The notes: a model not told the origin generated them from the sequence alone. Counted from the stretch's first letter, positions 9,262-17,533 are shown. The stretch: DNA of 64,000 nt from Ktedonobacteria bacterium brp13 (GCA_015099395.1 AP024096.1:2728001-2792000); one strand, 5' to 3'. Translations and numbers: made by a program.

Positions 9262-10264
9262 GCTGTTGCTCCCGTTCTCGCGGACCCGACAGAGCTTGAA
9301 TGATCTCCTGCGCACCCTGCGCCAGGGCCAACTCAGCTACATTCACACCTAGCTGCTCGGCAGCACTCACGCTCGTCACGCCCGCCGTCTCCGACCATGG
9401 TATACGTTGCTGAACATCGATACGGCGCGTCCCATCCAGGCTAGCAACCAGACCAGTCAGTGTCAGTGTCCCATCAGTAATAGCTCCATAGGCGGCCACA
9501 GGCAGATAGCAGCCCGCACCCAGGCGGCGCATAAACATACGCTCGGCACTGGTAGTCGCCTGCACTGCCTCGTCACGCAAAGGGGCAAGCAGAGCCTCAA
9601 TCTCCGCCTCTGCTCGACATTCAATCGCCAGCGCACCCTGTCCAGGCGCAGGCAGCAGCAGCTCTAGCGGTAGATAGGTCAGCCGCTCTGCAAGTTGCTC
9701 AGCCAGAGCCAGACGCTGTAAGCCTGCCGAAGCGAGCACGATAGCATCATAATCACCGGCCTCCAACTTGCGCAGCCGCGTATCCACATTGCCCCGCAAC
9801 GACAGAATCTGCGCATCTGGTACAATCGTACGCAGCTGCGCAGTACGGCGCAGGCTACAGGTCCCGATACGCAACCCCTCACCCGTCGGCGACGTCATAT
9901 GTTCAGCATACAACTTCCCATTTGATATATGAAAAGGTTCACGCGTCACCAGCACATCACGCACATCTTCGCGTGGTCCGACGATCACCAGACGTAGATC
10001 ATCCGGCTGAACCGTAGGAAGATCCTTCAGGCTATGCACAGCCAGATCTATCCGACGCTCATGTAAAGCGTTCTCGATCTCCGTCACAAAAACACCGTCG
10101 CCACCGATCTGCGACAGCGGGACATTCGTCACCTTATCGCCAGTCGTACGCACCTGCTCAATGACAACCTCAAGATCCGGCCACAGCTTTTGCAACCGTT
10201 GCACCACCCAGCGGGTCTGCGTCATAGCCAGCTTGCTTGCTCTCGTTCCTAGTACTACTCGCAT
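9254..10264 (-). CDS. hemC: Hydroxymethylbilane synthase (porphobilinogen deaminase)
   Basis: HemC polymerises four porphobilinogens into hydroxymethylbilane. The N-terminal RVVLGTRASKLAMTQT, the GDGVFVTEIENAL segment and VHSLKDLP are family signatures, and C252 in RRLGAGCYLPVAAYG is the dipyrromethane-cofactor cysteine. At 336 residues it is slightly longer than the usual 310. It starts 95 nt before the hemA stop in another frame. That long overlap is real because the N-terminal motif begins only a few residues after the start. Confidence 0.96.
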   Translation of the reverse strand: MRVVLGTRASKLAMTQTRWVVQRLQKLWPDLEVVIEQVRTTGDKVTNVPLSQIGGDGVFVTEIENALHERRIDLAVHSLKDLPTVQPDDLRLVIVGPREDVRDVLVTREPFHISNGKLYAEHMTSPTGEGLRIGTCSLRRTAQLRTIVPDAQILSLRGNVDTRLRKLEAGDYDAIVLASAGLQRLALAEQLAERLTYLPLELLLPAPGQGALAIECRAEAEIEALLAPLRDEAVQATTSAERMFMRRLGAGCYLPVAAYGAITDGTLTLTGLVASLDGTRRIDVQQRIPWSETAGVTSVSAAEQLGVNVAELALAQGAQEIIQALSGPREREQQHV

Positions 10265-11531
10265 CGCTCTTCTCTTCTAATCCGAATAAATAACGTGTCG
10301 CCTGGGCGTACACATGACCCTCACCAGCCGCCGCTGCATCTTTGAGATTCCGGGTTGGCGCGTGTAGCAGCTTATTCATCAAGCGGTTTGTCAATTCTTG
10401 CACCGCCGCCAATTCATGCTCAGACAACGTAGGAGAGAGCTGACGTAATGTACGCGCAAGTTCCTGCTGCCGAATCAGATCAGCCTGATGACGCAACTCG
10501 CTAATAGTGCTCACCACGCTCAAGGAGGCCAACCAACGCTTGAATGACTCTACCTCTTCCGCAATAATATCCTGTACATGCGCGGTCTCTTGCAGGCGAA
10601 GCTGAATACCCCGCTCGACCTCACGCTGAAGATCGTCTAGATTGTGCAGATAGACACCGGGCAACGTAGAGACTGCACTCTCTACATCCCTTGGCAGTGC
10701 AATATCGATCAGCACCAGCGTACGACCCGCACGCTGTGCCATAACACGCGTCATAAGGTCCATCGTTATAATGGCATGTGGAGCCCTTGTTGAAGAGATC
10801 ACAACATCTGCTTCCAACAGAGACTCATGCAATTCGTCGAAAGGGCGCAATGTCGCCTGTAATGATTCGGCCAATGCTACCGCGTTCGCCTGAGTACGAT
10901 TGACAATCACAAGTTTCTGCGCACCATTATCGCGCAGATTACGAGCCGCCAATTCACTCATCGTCCCCGAACCAACCAGCAAGACACTTGCCTGATGAAA
11001 ATCAGGGAGCAAGCGACGTGCAAGCTGAACAGCAACGTGACTTAATGAGGCCGCATTGCGACTGATTCCTGTCTCACTGCGCGCACGCTTCCCTGCCACC
11101 ACCGCCGCCCGAAAGAGCGCGGATGTAACTGGTCCTGCATGCCCATTACCCTGTGCGATCTCCAACGCCTCCACCACCTGCCCCTGTATCTGCGGCTCCC
11201 CTGGCACCAACGAATAGAGCCCACTGGTCACACCAAAGAGGTGGGCATACGCACGCTCATCAACAAAACTATACGAGAGCGGCTCTAATTCCTGGTACGC
11301 AACGTTACGCTCCTCACATATCACCTGCAGAAGATCTTCACGGCACTGTGCGATATCTTCACACACAGCATACAGCTCAAAACGATTACAGGTCGAGAGG
11401 AGCACACTTTCCTGTGTTACCAGCCTGGCAGCCTGGAGCATCTGAGGGATCATACGTGCGGAACATGCTACCTGCTCACGAAGAGCAATAGGGGCAGTAG
11501 TGTGGTCGACACCAATAACAATAATATGCAT
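10170..11531 (-). CDS. hemA: Glutamyl-tRNA reductase
   Basis: HemA reduces glutamyl-tRNA to glutamate-1-semialdehyde, the committed step of C5 tetrapyrrole synthesis. The protein has 453 residues. The catalytic cysteine is C48 in LLSTCNRFELYAV. The NADPH-binding domain shows ASVLLVGSGTMSELAARNL, and the C-terminal dimerisation helix follows. The last 30 or so residues overlap hemC and look like a non-conserved tail. ATG 11531 follows GAGG at 6 nt. It is the first gene of the hemA-C-D-Q-L-B operon, with a sigma70-type promoter just upstream. Confidence 0.96.
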   Translation of the reverse strand: MHIIVIGVDHTTAPIALREQVACSARMIPQMLQAARLVTQESVLLSTCNRFELYAVCEDIAQCREDLLQVICEERNVAYQELEPLSYSFVDERAYAHLFGVTSGLYSLVPGEPQIQGQVVEALEIAQGNGHAGPVTSALFRAAVVAGKRARSETGISRNAASLSHVAVQLARRLLPDFHQASVLLVGSGTMSELAARNLRDNGAQKLVIVNRTQANAVALAESLQATLRPFDELHESLLEADVVISSTRAPHAIITMDLMTRVMAQRAGRTLVLIDIALPRDVESAVSTLPGVYLHNLDDLQREVERGIQLRLQETAHVQDIIAEEVESFKRWLASLSVVSTISELRHQADLIRQQELARTLRQLSPTLSEHELAAVQELTNRLMNKLLHAPTRNLKDAAAAGEGHVYAQATRYLFGLEEKSDASSTRNESKQAGYDADPLGGATVAKAVAGS

Positions 11532-11548
11532 GCAAACCTCATAAACCT

Positions 11549-11562
11549 CTAAAAATTTTTAG
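11549..11562. promoter_or_regulatory. Perfect 14-bp palindrome in the hemA leader
   Basis: CTAAAAATTTTTAG is self-complementary and lies between the predicted transcription start (about 11566) and the hemA ATG. It could be an operator for heme- or iron-responsive control, or simply AT-rich sequence. No regulator is adjacent. Confidence 0.35.
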
Positions 11563-11572
11563 TCCTATAGAG

Positions 11573-11600
11573 ATTTTAGCGATTTTTTAGAGTTAGTCAA
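11573..11600 (-). promoter_or_regulatory. Sigma70-type promoter of the heme operon
   Basis: On the minus strand TTGACT (11600-11595), a 16-bp spacer and TAAAAT (11578-11573) precede hemA, giving a leader of roughly 35 nt. Confidence 0.6.
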
Positions 11601-11831
11601 GACAATAGCGCCCGATATCCTATCAGGAGAACACCCTATTGCAGGGAAAAAAAACCTGATACTGCACACCGGCGATCCTTTATCAGGATACCAGTACGCT
11701 CCCACGTAAGAAAGCTAGCAACTTACCCCCTGCTGAGACCAACTCCTGAATTCTCGCTCTCTACTAAACTCAACACAGATTGTAACAACTCCATTCCCTT
11801 GCTCAAACAACCATAAATTCCCCAAAATATA

Positions 11832-11859
11832 TTGACATAGGAAAATGTTCTCATATACT
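11832..11859 (+). promoter_or_regulatory. Promoter P1 of the zinc-ribbon gene
   Basis: TTGACA (11832-11837), a 16-bp spacer and TATACT (11854-11859) form a near-consensus promoter reading toward the gene at 12053. Confidence 0.6.
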
Positions 11860-11929
11860 ATTCATAATTTGTGCACTTCCATCTACAACAATGGTATGCT
11901 AACGAAGCATGAAATACTTTTAGAACTGG

Positions 11930-11958
11930 TTGACACTCAAATAGTGGCATTTTAATGC
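11930..11958 (+). promoter_or_regulatory. Promoter P2 of the zinc-ribbon gene
   Basis: A second TTGACA (11930-11935) with a 17-bp spacer and TAATGC (11953-11958) lies downstream of P1. It is followed by an alternating TA tract (about 11960-11970). Apart from these two promoters and the hemA promoter I see nothing else in the 520-bp divergent region, except scattered CCTGATA/TATCAGG motifs at 11615-11691. Confidence 0.45.
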
Positions 11959-12052
11959 GTATATATATATACGCACGCATATACGGATGGGAGGTCCTCT
12001 GTGCACCTCCCTTAGAAGTTATCACAGGTCGCAAAAGAAGAAGAGGAGTTGC

Positions 12053-13039
12053 ATGTATTACTGTCCAAAATGCCACGCTGACTTACCAGCCGATGCTCGT
12101 TTCTGCAATAACTGTGGCTTTAACCAGACCAACGCGCGTATGGCTGCGCTTTCAGCGACGCAAAGGCCAGCGCAACCGCAGCGACAACCCGGGCCAACGC
12201 AACCACCCGCACCTCCTGTTATCCCGCCCCCTGACACGCGTAACTATACGAATAAGTCTAATCCAACCTCGAATGCAGGCATTCCACAATTCGACTTCGA
12301 TATGAACCCACAACAGTCCTATCCCAATATGCCAGAGGCGCGCATGGACAACATTCCTGAAACACCCCCACCCAATGCCAATTATGGCCCTCAGAATCCG
12401 CAATCACCCTTAACCTTAAAGCAGCGCTATACTGCCGATCAACCAACCACTGCTCAGCCAACCCCTAGAAATAATGCAGCGTCGCCACGTCCTACAACTC
12501 CACCCAGCGCCCCTTCATCACAGCCAATACAAAATGCCGTGACTGAAATCATACGCACTTCAACGCCGCCGCGCTACTCAAATCCACGTAGTAATCCTAT
12601 TAGTAATCCCAATCTCAATCTCGGCAATAATTCTTCGAATAATGCAGCATCGGCCAACCCTTACAACACATATGCAGCTACCGGTGAAGCTTATAATCAA
12701 TACAATAATCGGGCGAATAACCCGCAAGCTCAATCTATGATACAATCCTATGAAGAACCTGGCATGACACAAACAGGTGAAATCCGCCAGATTCTACGTA
12801 TGGGCTTTAAGACCCGAACGCCGTCAGTGGTCGGCAATGTTCAGCAAGGCGAGACAAAAAAAAGCATTCTACCCTGGATTATTATTGCCATTATTGGCAT
12901 CCTTATCTTTGGAACCTTTGCACTTGCCTACGTCCTCTTCTTCGCACGAACCGGCACAGTGAGCGTTCCTACGCAGCTACCACCCGCCATTGCACTCAGG
13001 ATCAGCGCAAGCGTACAATCTTACAAGACTGGGAGCTAG
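12053..13039 (+). CDS. Zinc-ribbon, low-complexity linker, single-TM protein
   Basis: A 328-residue protein with three parts. The N-terminal zinc ribbon has two CxxC knuckles (YYCPKCHADLPADARFCNNCG). A long Pro/Asn/Gln/Ser-rich linker covers about residues 30-265. Near the C-terminus is one TM helix (ILPWIIIAIIGILIFGTFAL) followed by a short outer tail. The family is the zinc-ribbon-containing membrane proteins common in Ktedonobacteria; no function is established. ATG 12053 follows AGGAG; an upstream in-frame start at 11987 has no ribosome site and would add an unrelated sequence. Two promoters precede it. Confidence 0.8.
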   Translation: MYYCPKCHADLPADARFCNNCGFNQTNARMAALSATQRPAQPQRQPGPTQPPAPPVIPPPDTRNYTNKSNPTSNAGIPQFDFDMNPQQSYPNMPEARMDNIPETPPPNANYGPQNPQSPLTLKQRYTADQPTTAQPTPRNNAASPRPTTPPSAPSSQPIQNAVTEIIRTSTPPRYSNPRSNPISNPNLNLGNNSSNNAASANPYNTYAATGEAYNQYNNRANNPQAQSMIQSYEEPGMTQTGEIRQILRMGFKTRTPSVVGNVQQGETKKSILPWIIIAIIGILIFGTFALAYVLFFARTGTVSVPTQLPPAIALRISASVQSYKTGS

Positions 13040-13059
13040 TATTTTCGTTCTCCTATGCT

Positions 13060-13489
13060 GTCAGGTACCCTATCCCCTGAAGGGGATGGGCTTGTAAACT
13101 GTTCGTGGCTTTACACGAGGCTGTTGCAAGCCTGGACCTGACCAGACTCAGTTTCAGCGTTTTGTCTGGATAGAATCAGCCAAGCTGAAACTCCAATATC
13201 GGGAAGGTTTCAGAACGTACCTTGGGATGCGTGCCAGTCCCAAGCTCTACAACTTTCAAGTTAACCAGCAAGACGGGGTTCGATGCAGTGCTTGAAGGGC
13301 GTGCGGCCCGATATTATTGTCGAGGCAAACATTACTTTGTGCGGAAAAGGGTGCCAGCCATCTCTGGCAACGAAGGGCAGACCGCACTTCTGTTCTTCCC
13401 CCGCAAGGGGATGTTCGCGAACTGAGAGTACGTCTGCGGACGCCTTTCTTTCCTTCCACCGCCTGAAGGCTGGTGGGTATCCAGAAAGG
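13060..13489 (+). ncRNA. Large structured RNA, candidate standalone HEARO/omega RNA (IscB-associated)
   Basis: There is no convincing coding frame, but the span folds almost end to end. Stem 13060-13066/13136-13142 closes a multibranch containing 13072-13077/13082-13087 (UGAA loop), 13088-13094/13127-13133 and 13103-13107/13114-13118. Two interleaved stems, 13143-13147/13164-13168 and 13150-13158/13184-13192 (9 bp), form a pseudoknot. Further stems: 13221-13227/13238-13244, 13253-13260/13291-13298, 13339-13344/13382-13387 (enclosing 13352-13357/13364-13369), 13399-13402/13407-13410 (GCAA loop), and 13443-13449/13483-13489 around another UGAA hairpin. Family knowledge: omega RNAs precede iscB in IS200/IS605-like elements and occur without iscB in Ktedonobacter. 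The strand, the class and the exact ends are inferred. AAAGGA plus an ATG (13497) follows, but that frame does not match IscB. Confidence 0.5.
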
Positions 13490-13571
13490 ATTTTTATGAT
13501 ATTCAGGAATAGATTACGTAGTAGTATGGCCTTTAGAGTGAGCAGCAGCCAGCATTAGGAGTATTTTTTCT

Positions 13572-14072
13572 ATGTTTCACATCGATCCACGTTTAACGGC
13601 GGTCTTCATTCTCTTTTTCTTCGCACTCGGAATTTATACTATATACACAGGCAGCAGACTCTCAAAGAAAGAACGTGTGCGAGATCCAAAAGCCCGCTGG
13701 TATACCAATGTACGTACGCTAACGGGCATTGAATATGCCCTGCTCGCAATCGTCCTGGCGGTCAACCTGGGTATCACGGTCGGTTTCTTCCCGGTATCAT
13801 TTAGCATCATAGTTGTCCCCTTCTATTACCTTGTCCTGCTATTGGCCGCCGGCATCATGTTCCTGATCATTTTTCAAAGCATCTTTGTCACAAACCGTCA
13901 CCGTAGAGAGGCCGCACAGAAGATACGCTCAGCCAATGAAGCCAAAGTAGTTACTCCCAACCACCAGGGTGAGACACCAAAGGCGTATCCCTCCGCAGAA
14001 CAGCTAGCCCACAAGCGAGATCGCCGCCGTAAAGCAGCAGCAGCACGCAGACGGCAATCAGGCCGCGCGTAA
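13572..14072 (+). CDS. Small integral membrane protein, unknown function
   Basis: A 166-residue protein with about four hydrophobic segments: AVFILFFFALGIYTIYTG near the N-terminus, YALLAIVLAVNLGITVGFF, IIVVPFYYLVLLLAA and AGIMFLIIFQSIFVT. A highly basic cytoplasmic tail (about residues 112-166) ends KRDRRRKAAAARRRQ. AGGAG (13558-13562) is well spaced from the ATG. No family was recognised. The arginine-rich tail could contact nucleic acid or acidic lipids, but this is only a composition argument. A very strong hairpin follows. Confidence 0.75.
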   Translation: MFHIDPRLTAVFILFFFALGIYTIYTGSRLSKKERVRDPKARWYTNVRTLTGIEYALLAIVLAVNLGITVGFFPVSFSIIVVPFYYLVLLLAAGIMFLIIFQSIFVTNRHRREAAQKIRSANEAKVVTPNHQGETPKAYPSAEQLAHKRDRRRKAAAARRRQSGRA

Positions 14073-14095
14073 CTGATCACGATAGCGTAACATCA

Positions 14096-14163
14096 ATGCC
14101 CTGATCAAAGAGCGCATGGACAATTGCAACAAGAATTGTCCATGTGCTCTTTGATCAGGGCAT
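14096..14163. terminator. Very long stem-loop (30-bp stem)
   Basis: 14096-14125 pairs with 14134-14163 over 30 bp with a single non-Watson-Crick pair and an 8-nt loop (GCAACAAG). It lies 23 nt past the stop of the membrane-protein gene and probably ends its transcript, although no T-run follows. The remainder of the gap to 14474 holds a 14-bp direct repeat (CATCATTATAGCTA at 14161-14174 and 14213-14226) and no gene. Confidence 0.6.
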
Positions 14164-14474
14164 CATTATAGCTAGTATTCACTATAGGTAACATTAATAG
14201 GTGGAGCGAGTTCATCATTATAGCTAAAAAATTACATCATTTAAAAAATCAGACCCTATCAGCACACCCTGTTGAGTCTCAACAGAATGTAAATGCGTAT
14301 CACAGGTTGAAGGTACCATTTATCAAAAATCTCTCCAAACGGGGGTAGCAGATACACCACGCTGGACGATAAGAGATTTTTACTGTTCCCCGCTCGCGAT
14401 ACCATTCTGTGATCAGAATACGGCAGTCCGAGGTAATCACAGCGGCTAGTTATAGATTGATGGAGGAAGGTGTA

Positions 14475-15992
14475 ATGCTTAACACGAGTGATAGCACACA
14501 AGAACAAGTGCTAAATGAAATACAACAGCACTATGGCTTCATACCTCCATTTTTTGCTGGTATCGTCAATACAGATGGACTGCTCAATTCCTTTTGGCAA
14601 GAGACGCAACAGCTTTATATCAACAACCCATTTCCGCAGCCCTTCAAAGAGCTATTGTTTATCTACCTCTCTTATTGTTGTCATGTTCCTTATGATCTGC
14701 GTAGCCATTGCATAATGCTACATACCCACAATATAGCTGAACACGAGATTGTAACGTTACTGAAAAGGCCCATACCCACCGAGCATGAGATCTCTTACCA
14801 TCTCCACCAACTGAGTACAGTCCACACGCCACTGAAAGACTGGCCGGTTGACAGCGAGACAGAGTTCGCACTCTTTGCCTGCATTGCCTATATGTTTGTT
14901 CAGCAAAAACAAATGCACGCATGCCGACGCGAAATTCAGCGTGTGCTCGGTACACAATATATCTTCCTGACAGCATTGCTCGCACATGTCGATAGTTGTC
15001 ATCACTGGGTACAGGCCGATCCAGACATGTACAAAATAATAGATAAAACAATTACTGAACAATTTAACCAATCATTTGAACAACACGGTAAGCTCGATAC
15101 ACTCCTGGATGAACATCTCAGGGAAGTCCAACAGGAGAGCGAGCAGTTAGCAGTCGAGGAAAAGAAGCTAGAACAAGAGCAGACCGAGGCCCAGGCTCTG
15201 GAGAGCGCGCTGCAAGAGGCCAACCAACGCCTGAACGATTTTCTAGGACTGGCAGCCCATGAGATCAAGACACCTCTCACAACAATAAAAGGAACAATTC
15301 AGATCCTTTTGCGGCGTGCAACAAAAGATCTTGAACAAATACCGCAGCAATTACTCAACAAAGAAGAGCTATTACGCAATCTCGATACAACGCAACGCCT
15401 GCTGTCTCGTGCGGATGGACAGATCTATCGTCTCACAAACCTGATTGACGACATCCTCTATATCACCCACATACAAGAACATCGACTGAACTTCCAGTTT
15501 GAACCAATCGATCTACGAACCATTGTGCACTCAGCACTCGAGCAACAGCAGAAGCTCAATCAGAGGCGTACGATCCTTGTGCAGATGCCATCAGAGCCCG
15601 TTCTCGTCTATGTCGATCGTCATCACATAGAGCAGGTTATTCATAACTATCTCTCCAATGCATTGAAATATAGCGATCGTAACCAGGAAGTAGAGATTTT
15701 TGTTGAACAAACGGGAAAGCAGGCACGATTAAGCGTAAAGGATACAGGTATCGGCATCGCACCTGAAGAACAGCCACATATATGGGAGCTCTTTTACCGC
15801 GCGAAAAAGGTAGAAATACGTAATGGTTCGAGCATCGGCTTCGGTATGGGTCTGTATATCAGCCGCTCAATTATTGAAAGCCATGGTGGCGAAGCGAAGG
15901 TGAGTAGCGAGCTAAAAAAGGGCTCTACTTTCTGGTTTACGCTACCGATTCTACAGCCCAAAACAACGAAGACACTGGTCAGCATTATGTAG
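14475..15992 (+). CDS. Histidine kinase with N-terminal AhpD/CMD-like domain
   Basis: A 505-residue cytoplasmic sensor kinase. The N-terminal 170 residues resemble the AhpD/carboxymuconolactone-decarboxylase fold (YGFIPPFFAGIVNTDGLLNSFW, and a Cys/His-rich LSYCCHVPYDLRSHC). A coiled coil (about 210-255) leads to the HisKA domain with H262 in AAHEIKTPLTTIKG. The HATPase domain has the N box HNYLSNALKYS, G1 DTGIGIAPEE, and G2 GFGMGLYISRSIIESHGG. ATG 14475 follows GGAGGAAGG. There is no TM segment, and no response regulator is adjacent. The fused domain may sense peroxide or thiol redox state; this is inferred from AhpD. Confidence 0.85.
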   Translation: MLNTSDSTQEQVLNEIQQHYGFIPPFFAGIVNTDGLLNSFWQETQQLYINNPFPQPFKELLFIYLSYCCHVPYDLRSHCIMLHTHNIAEHEIVTLLKRPIPTEHEISYHLHQLSTVHTPLKDWPVDSETEFALFACIAYMFVQQKQMHACRREIQRVLGTQYIFLTALLAHVDSCHHWVQADPDMYKIIDKTITEQFNQSFEQHGKLDTLLDEHLREVQQESEQLAVEEKKLEQEQTEAQALESALQEANQRLNDFLGLAAHEIKTPLTTIKGTIQILLRRATKDLEQIPQQLLNKEELLRNLDTTQRLLSRADGQIYRLTNLIDDILYITHIQEHRLNFQFEPIDLRTIVHSALEQQQKLNQRRTILVQMPSEPVLVYVDRHHIEQVIHNYLSNALKYSDRNQEVEIFVEQTGKQARLSVKDTGIGIAPEEQPHIWELFYRAKKVEIRNGSSIGFGMGLYISRSIIESHGGEAKVSSELKKGSTFWFTLPILQPKTTKTLVSIM

Positions 15993-16007
15993 CGGGTGTA
16001 GAGTGAT

Positions 16008-16033
16008 AGGGAGCAAGCGTTGTCGCTCCCTAC
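16008..16033. terminator. Convergent stem-loop between histidine kinase and folD
   Basis: TAGGGAGC (16008-16015) pairs with GCTCCCTA (16026-16033) around a 10-nt loop, in the 48-bp gap between two converging genes. It could serve both. Confidence 0.5.
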
Positions 16034-16040
16034 ACATTGA

Positions 16041-16898
16041 TTACTGTGCAGCCTGCTGCCATGCGGCACGAATACACTGCTTTAACAAAAGCACATTCGT
16101 AAGAGGACCGACACCTCCAGGTGTAGGAGTTGCCGCACCTGCAACCTTCTCGACAGAGGCAAAGTCGATATCACCAACGATTCCTCCCTCGGGTACAGCA
16201 TTGGTCCCTACGTCGATAACAGTCGCACCCGGACGCACCATCTCAGCCGTCACCATACGCGCACGCCCAACCGCCGCCACCAGAACATCAGCCTGGCGCG
16301 TGATAGAGGGCAAGTCATGTGTATGCGAGTGGCAGACAGTCACCGTCGCATGCTTCTGTAACAGCAACAACGCTAATGGCTTCCCAACAACATTGCTACG
16401 TCCCAGGACAACAACATGTTGACCATCCAGCGGCGTCTGGCTACGCTCAAGCATCTCCATGACCGCCGCCGCCGTCGAAGGTTGGAAGCCAGGCTGTCCC
16501 AGGCAGAGTTTACCCGCGCTCAACGGACTAATCCCATCAATATCCTTCGCAGGTGAGATCGTATTCGCCACAACCTCCTGAGAGAGGTGAGCAGGCAGAG
16601 GCATCTGTACGATAATACCATGCACCGCTGCATCTTCATTCAAACGTACGAGCGCCGTACGCAGCTCCTCTGAAGTCGTCTCGGCCGGCAGCAGTTCCAG
16701 CCGCGCCTGCACACCCAGAGTATCCGACAACTTCAAAATTGCCTTGCTATAGACGCCAGATGCTGGGTCACCCTCAACACAAACCACAACCAGTCCAGGA
16801 GCCTGCCCGTAACGCTGTACATAACGCTGTACATCTTCACGCAGCTCGATCTTTAACTCGGCACTCATGGTACGCCCACTTAAAATTATTGCAGTCAT
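16041..16898 (-). CDS. folD: Methylenetetrahydrofolate dehydrogenase (FolD family), cyclohydrolase lysine missing
   Basis: A FolD-family protein of 285 residues. Normally bifunctional, FolD oxidises 5,10-methylene-THF and hydrolyses methenyl-THF. Visible motifs are VVVCVEGDPASGVY, VHGIIVQMPLPAHL, KDIDGISPLSAGKL, the Rossmann segment VVVLGRSNVVGKPLALLLL, and ATPTPGGVGPLTNVLLLK. The tyrosine Y50 is present, but the residue four positions later, the lysine needed for cyclohydrolase (K54 in E. coli, K56 in human), is isoleucine (Y50-S-K-A-I54). Dehydrogenase activity may be kept. The start overlaps the upstream cyclodeaminase-family gene by 4 nt (ATGA), which implies coupled synthesis. Confidence 0.93.
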   Translation of the reverse strand: MTAIILSGRTMSAELKIELREDVQRYVQRYGQAPGLVVVCVEGDPASGVYSKAILKLSDTLGVQARLELLPAETTSEELRTALVRLNEDAAVHGIIVQMPLPAHLSQEVVANTISPAKDIDGISPLSAGKLCLGQPGFQPSTAAAVMEMLERSQTPLDGQHVVVLGRSNVVGKPLALLLLQKHATVTVCHSHTHDLPSITRQADVLVAAVGRARMVTAEMVRPGATVIDVGTNAVPEGGIVGDIDFASVEKVAGAATPTPGGVGPLTNVLLLKQCIRAAWQQAAQ

Positions 16899-17533
16899 GC
16901 CTGTCCCCCCACCGTATTCACCGTCTGCTCGCTCAGTTGAGCCAGCGTCGTCAGCGCTGTATCCAGGCGGCGCTCTAATTCGCTAACACGTTCCGCATCT
17001 TTTAACGAATGCAGATTGACACGTACCATCTGCGAAGCACCAGAGCCAGCGCACGACTCAAGACCAGCGGCAGTCGCGATATCACTCAACACATTTTTAT
17101 TGCCAATCTCAGCAACACGTAAGCTCAAGTGCGCCAGCTCGGCAGCTAGCTCAACCACCGCTAACGGAACAAGAGCAGCAGTCAATAACGCAGCCTGTAC
17201 TGCCGTGGTTCGTGCTGCCTTCTCATCAGCCGTCGCACGTGAAAGTTTAAAGGACGCAGAAAGCTGACCATAGGCATCTATATCTTCCTGAATAAGCTGC
17301 TGAAAGCGCGCTCGAATCTGCTCAGCACGTTCCAGGACAGCCTGAATCTCTGCATGAACAGGAGCATAATCAGCTTTGCTCAACGTCAACCGAGAGACCA
17401 TAGCGGTAAGAGCGGCGGCCATTGCACCACACACAGCGGCAGTAGAGCCGCCACCAGGAGTCGGCTGAGCTGAAGCCAGATCATCCAGATACACTTGTAA
17501 TGGTTTATCCAGGTACATACTTATCGTTTCCAT
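16895..17533 (-). CDS. Cyclodeaminase/cyclohydrolase family protein (FTCD_C, FchA-like)
   Basis: A 212-residue helical protein of the formiminotransferase-cyclodeaminase C-terminal family. Members include stand-alone methenyl-THF cyclohydrolases (FchA). The signature LDDLASAQPTPGGGSTAAVCGAMAAAL is at residues 15-41. Coupling by ATGA overlap to folD, whose own cyclohydrolase lysine is missing, favours the cyclohydrolase role over formimino-THF cyclodeaminase; no histidine-degradation genes are nearby. ATG 17533 has a moderate GAG site; ATG 17518 is an alternative, and the longer frame to 17605 is unlikely. Confidence 0.85.
   Translation of the reverse strand: METISMYLDKPLQVYLDDLASAQPTPGGGSTAAVCGAMAAALTAMVSRLTLSKADYAPVHAEIQAVLERAEQIRARFQQLIQEDIDAYGQLSASFKLSRATADEKAARTTAVQAALLTAALVPLAVVELAAELAHLSLRVAEIGNKNVLSDIATAAGLESCAGSGASQMVRVNLHSLKDAERVSELERRLDTALTTLAQLSEQTVNTVGGQA

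Noticed and set aside
13222..13558. Short plus-strand frames in the structured-RNA region
   Set aside because: No ribosome site or family pattern was seen, and the sequence is better explained by extensive RNA pairing.
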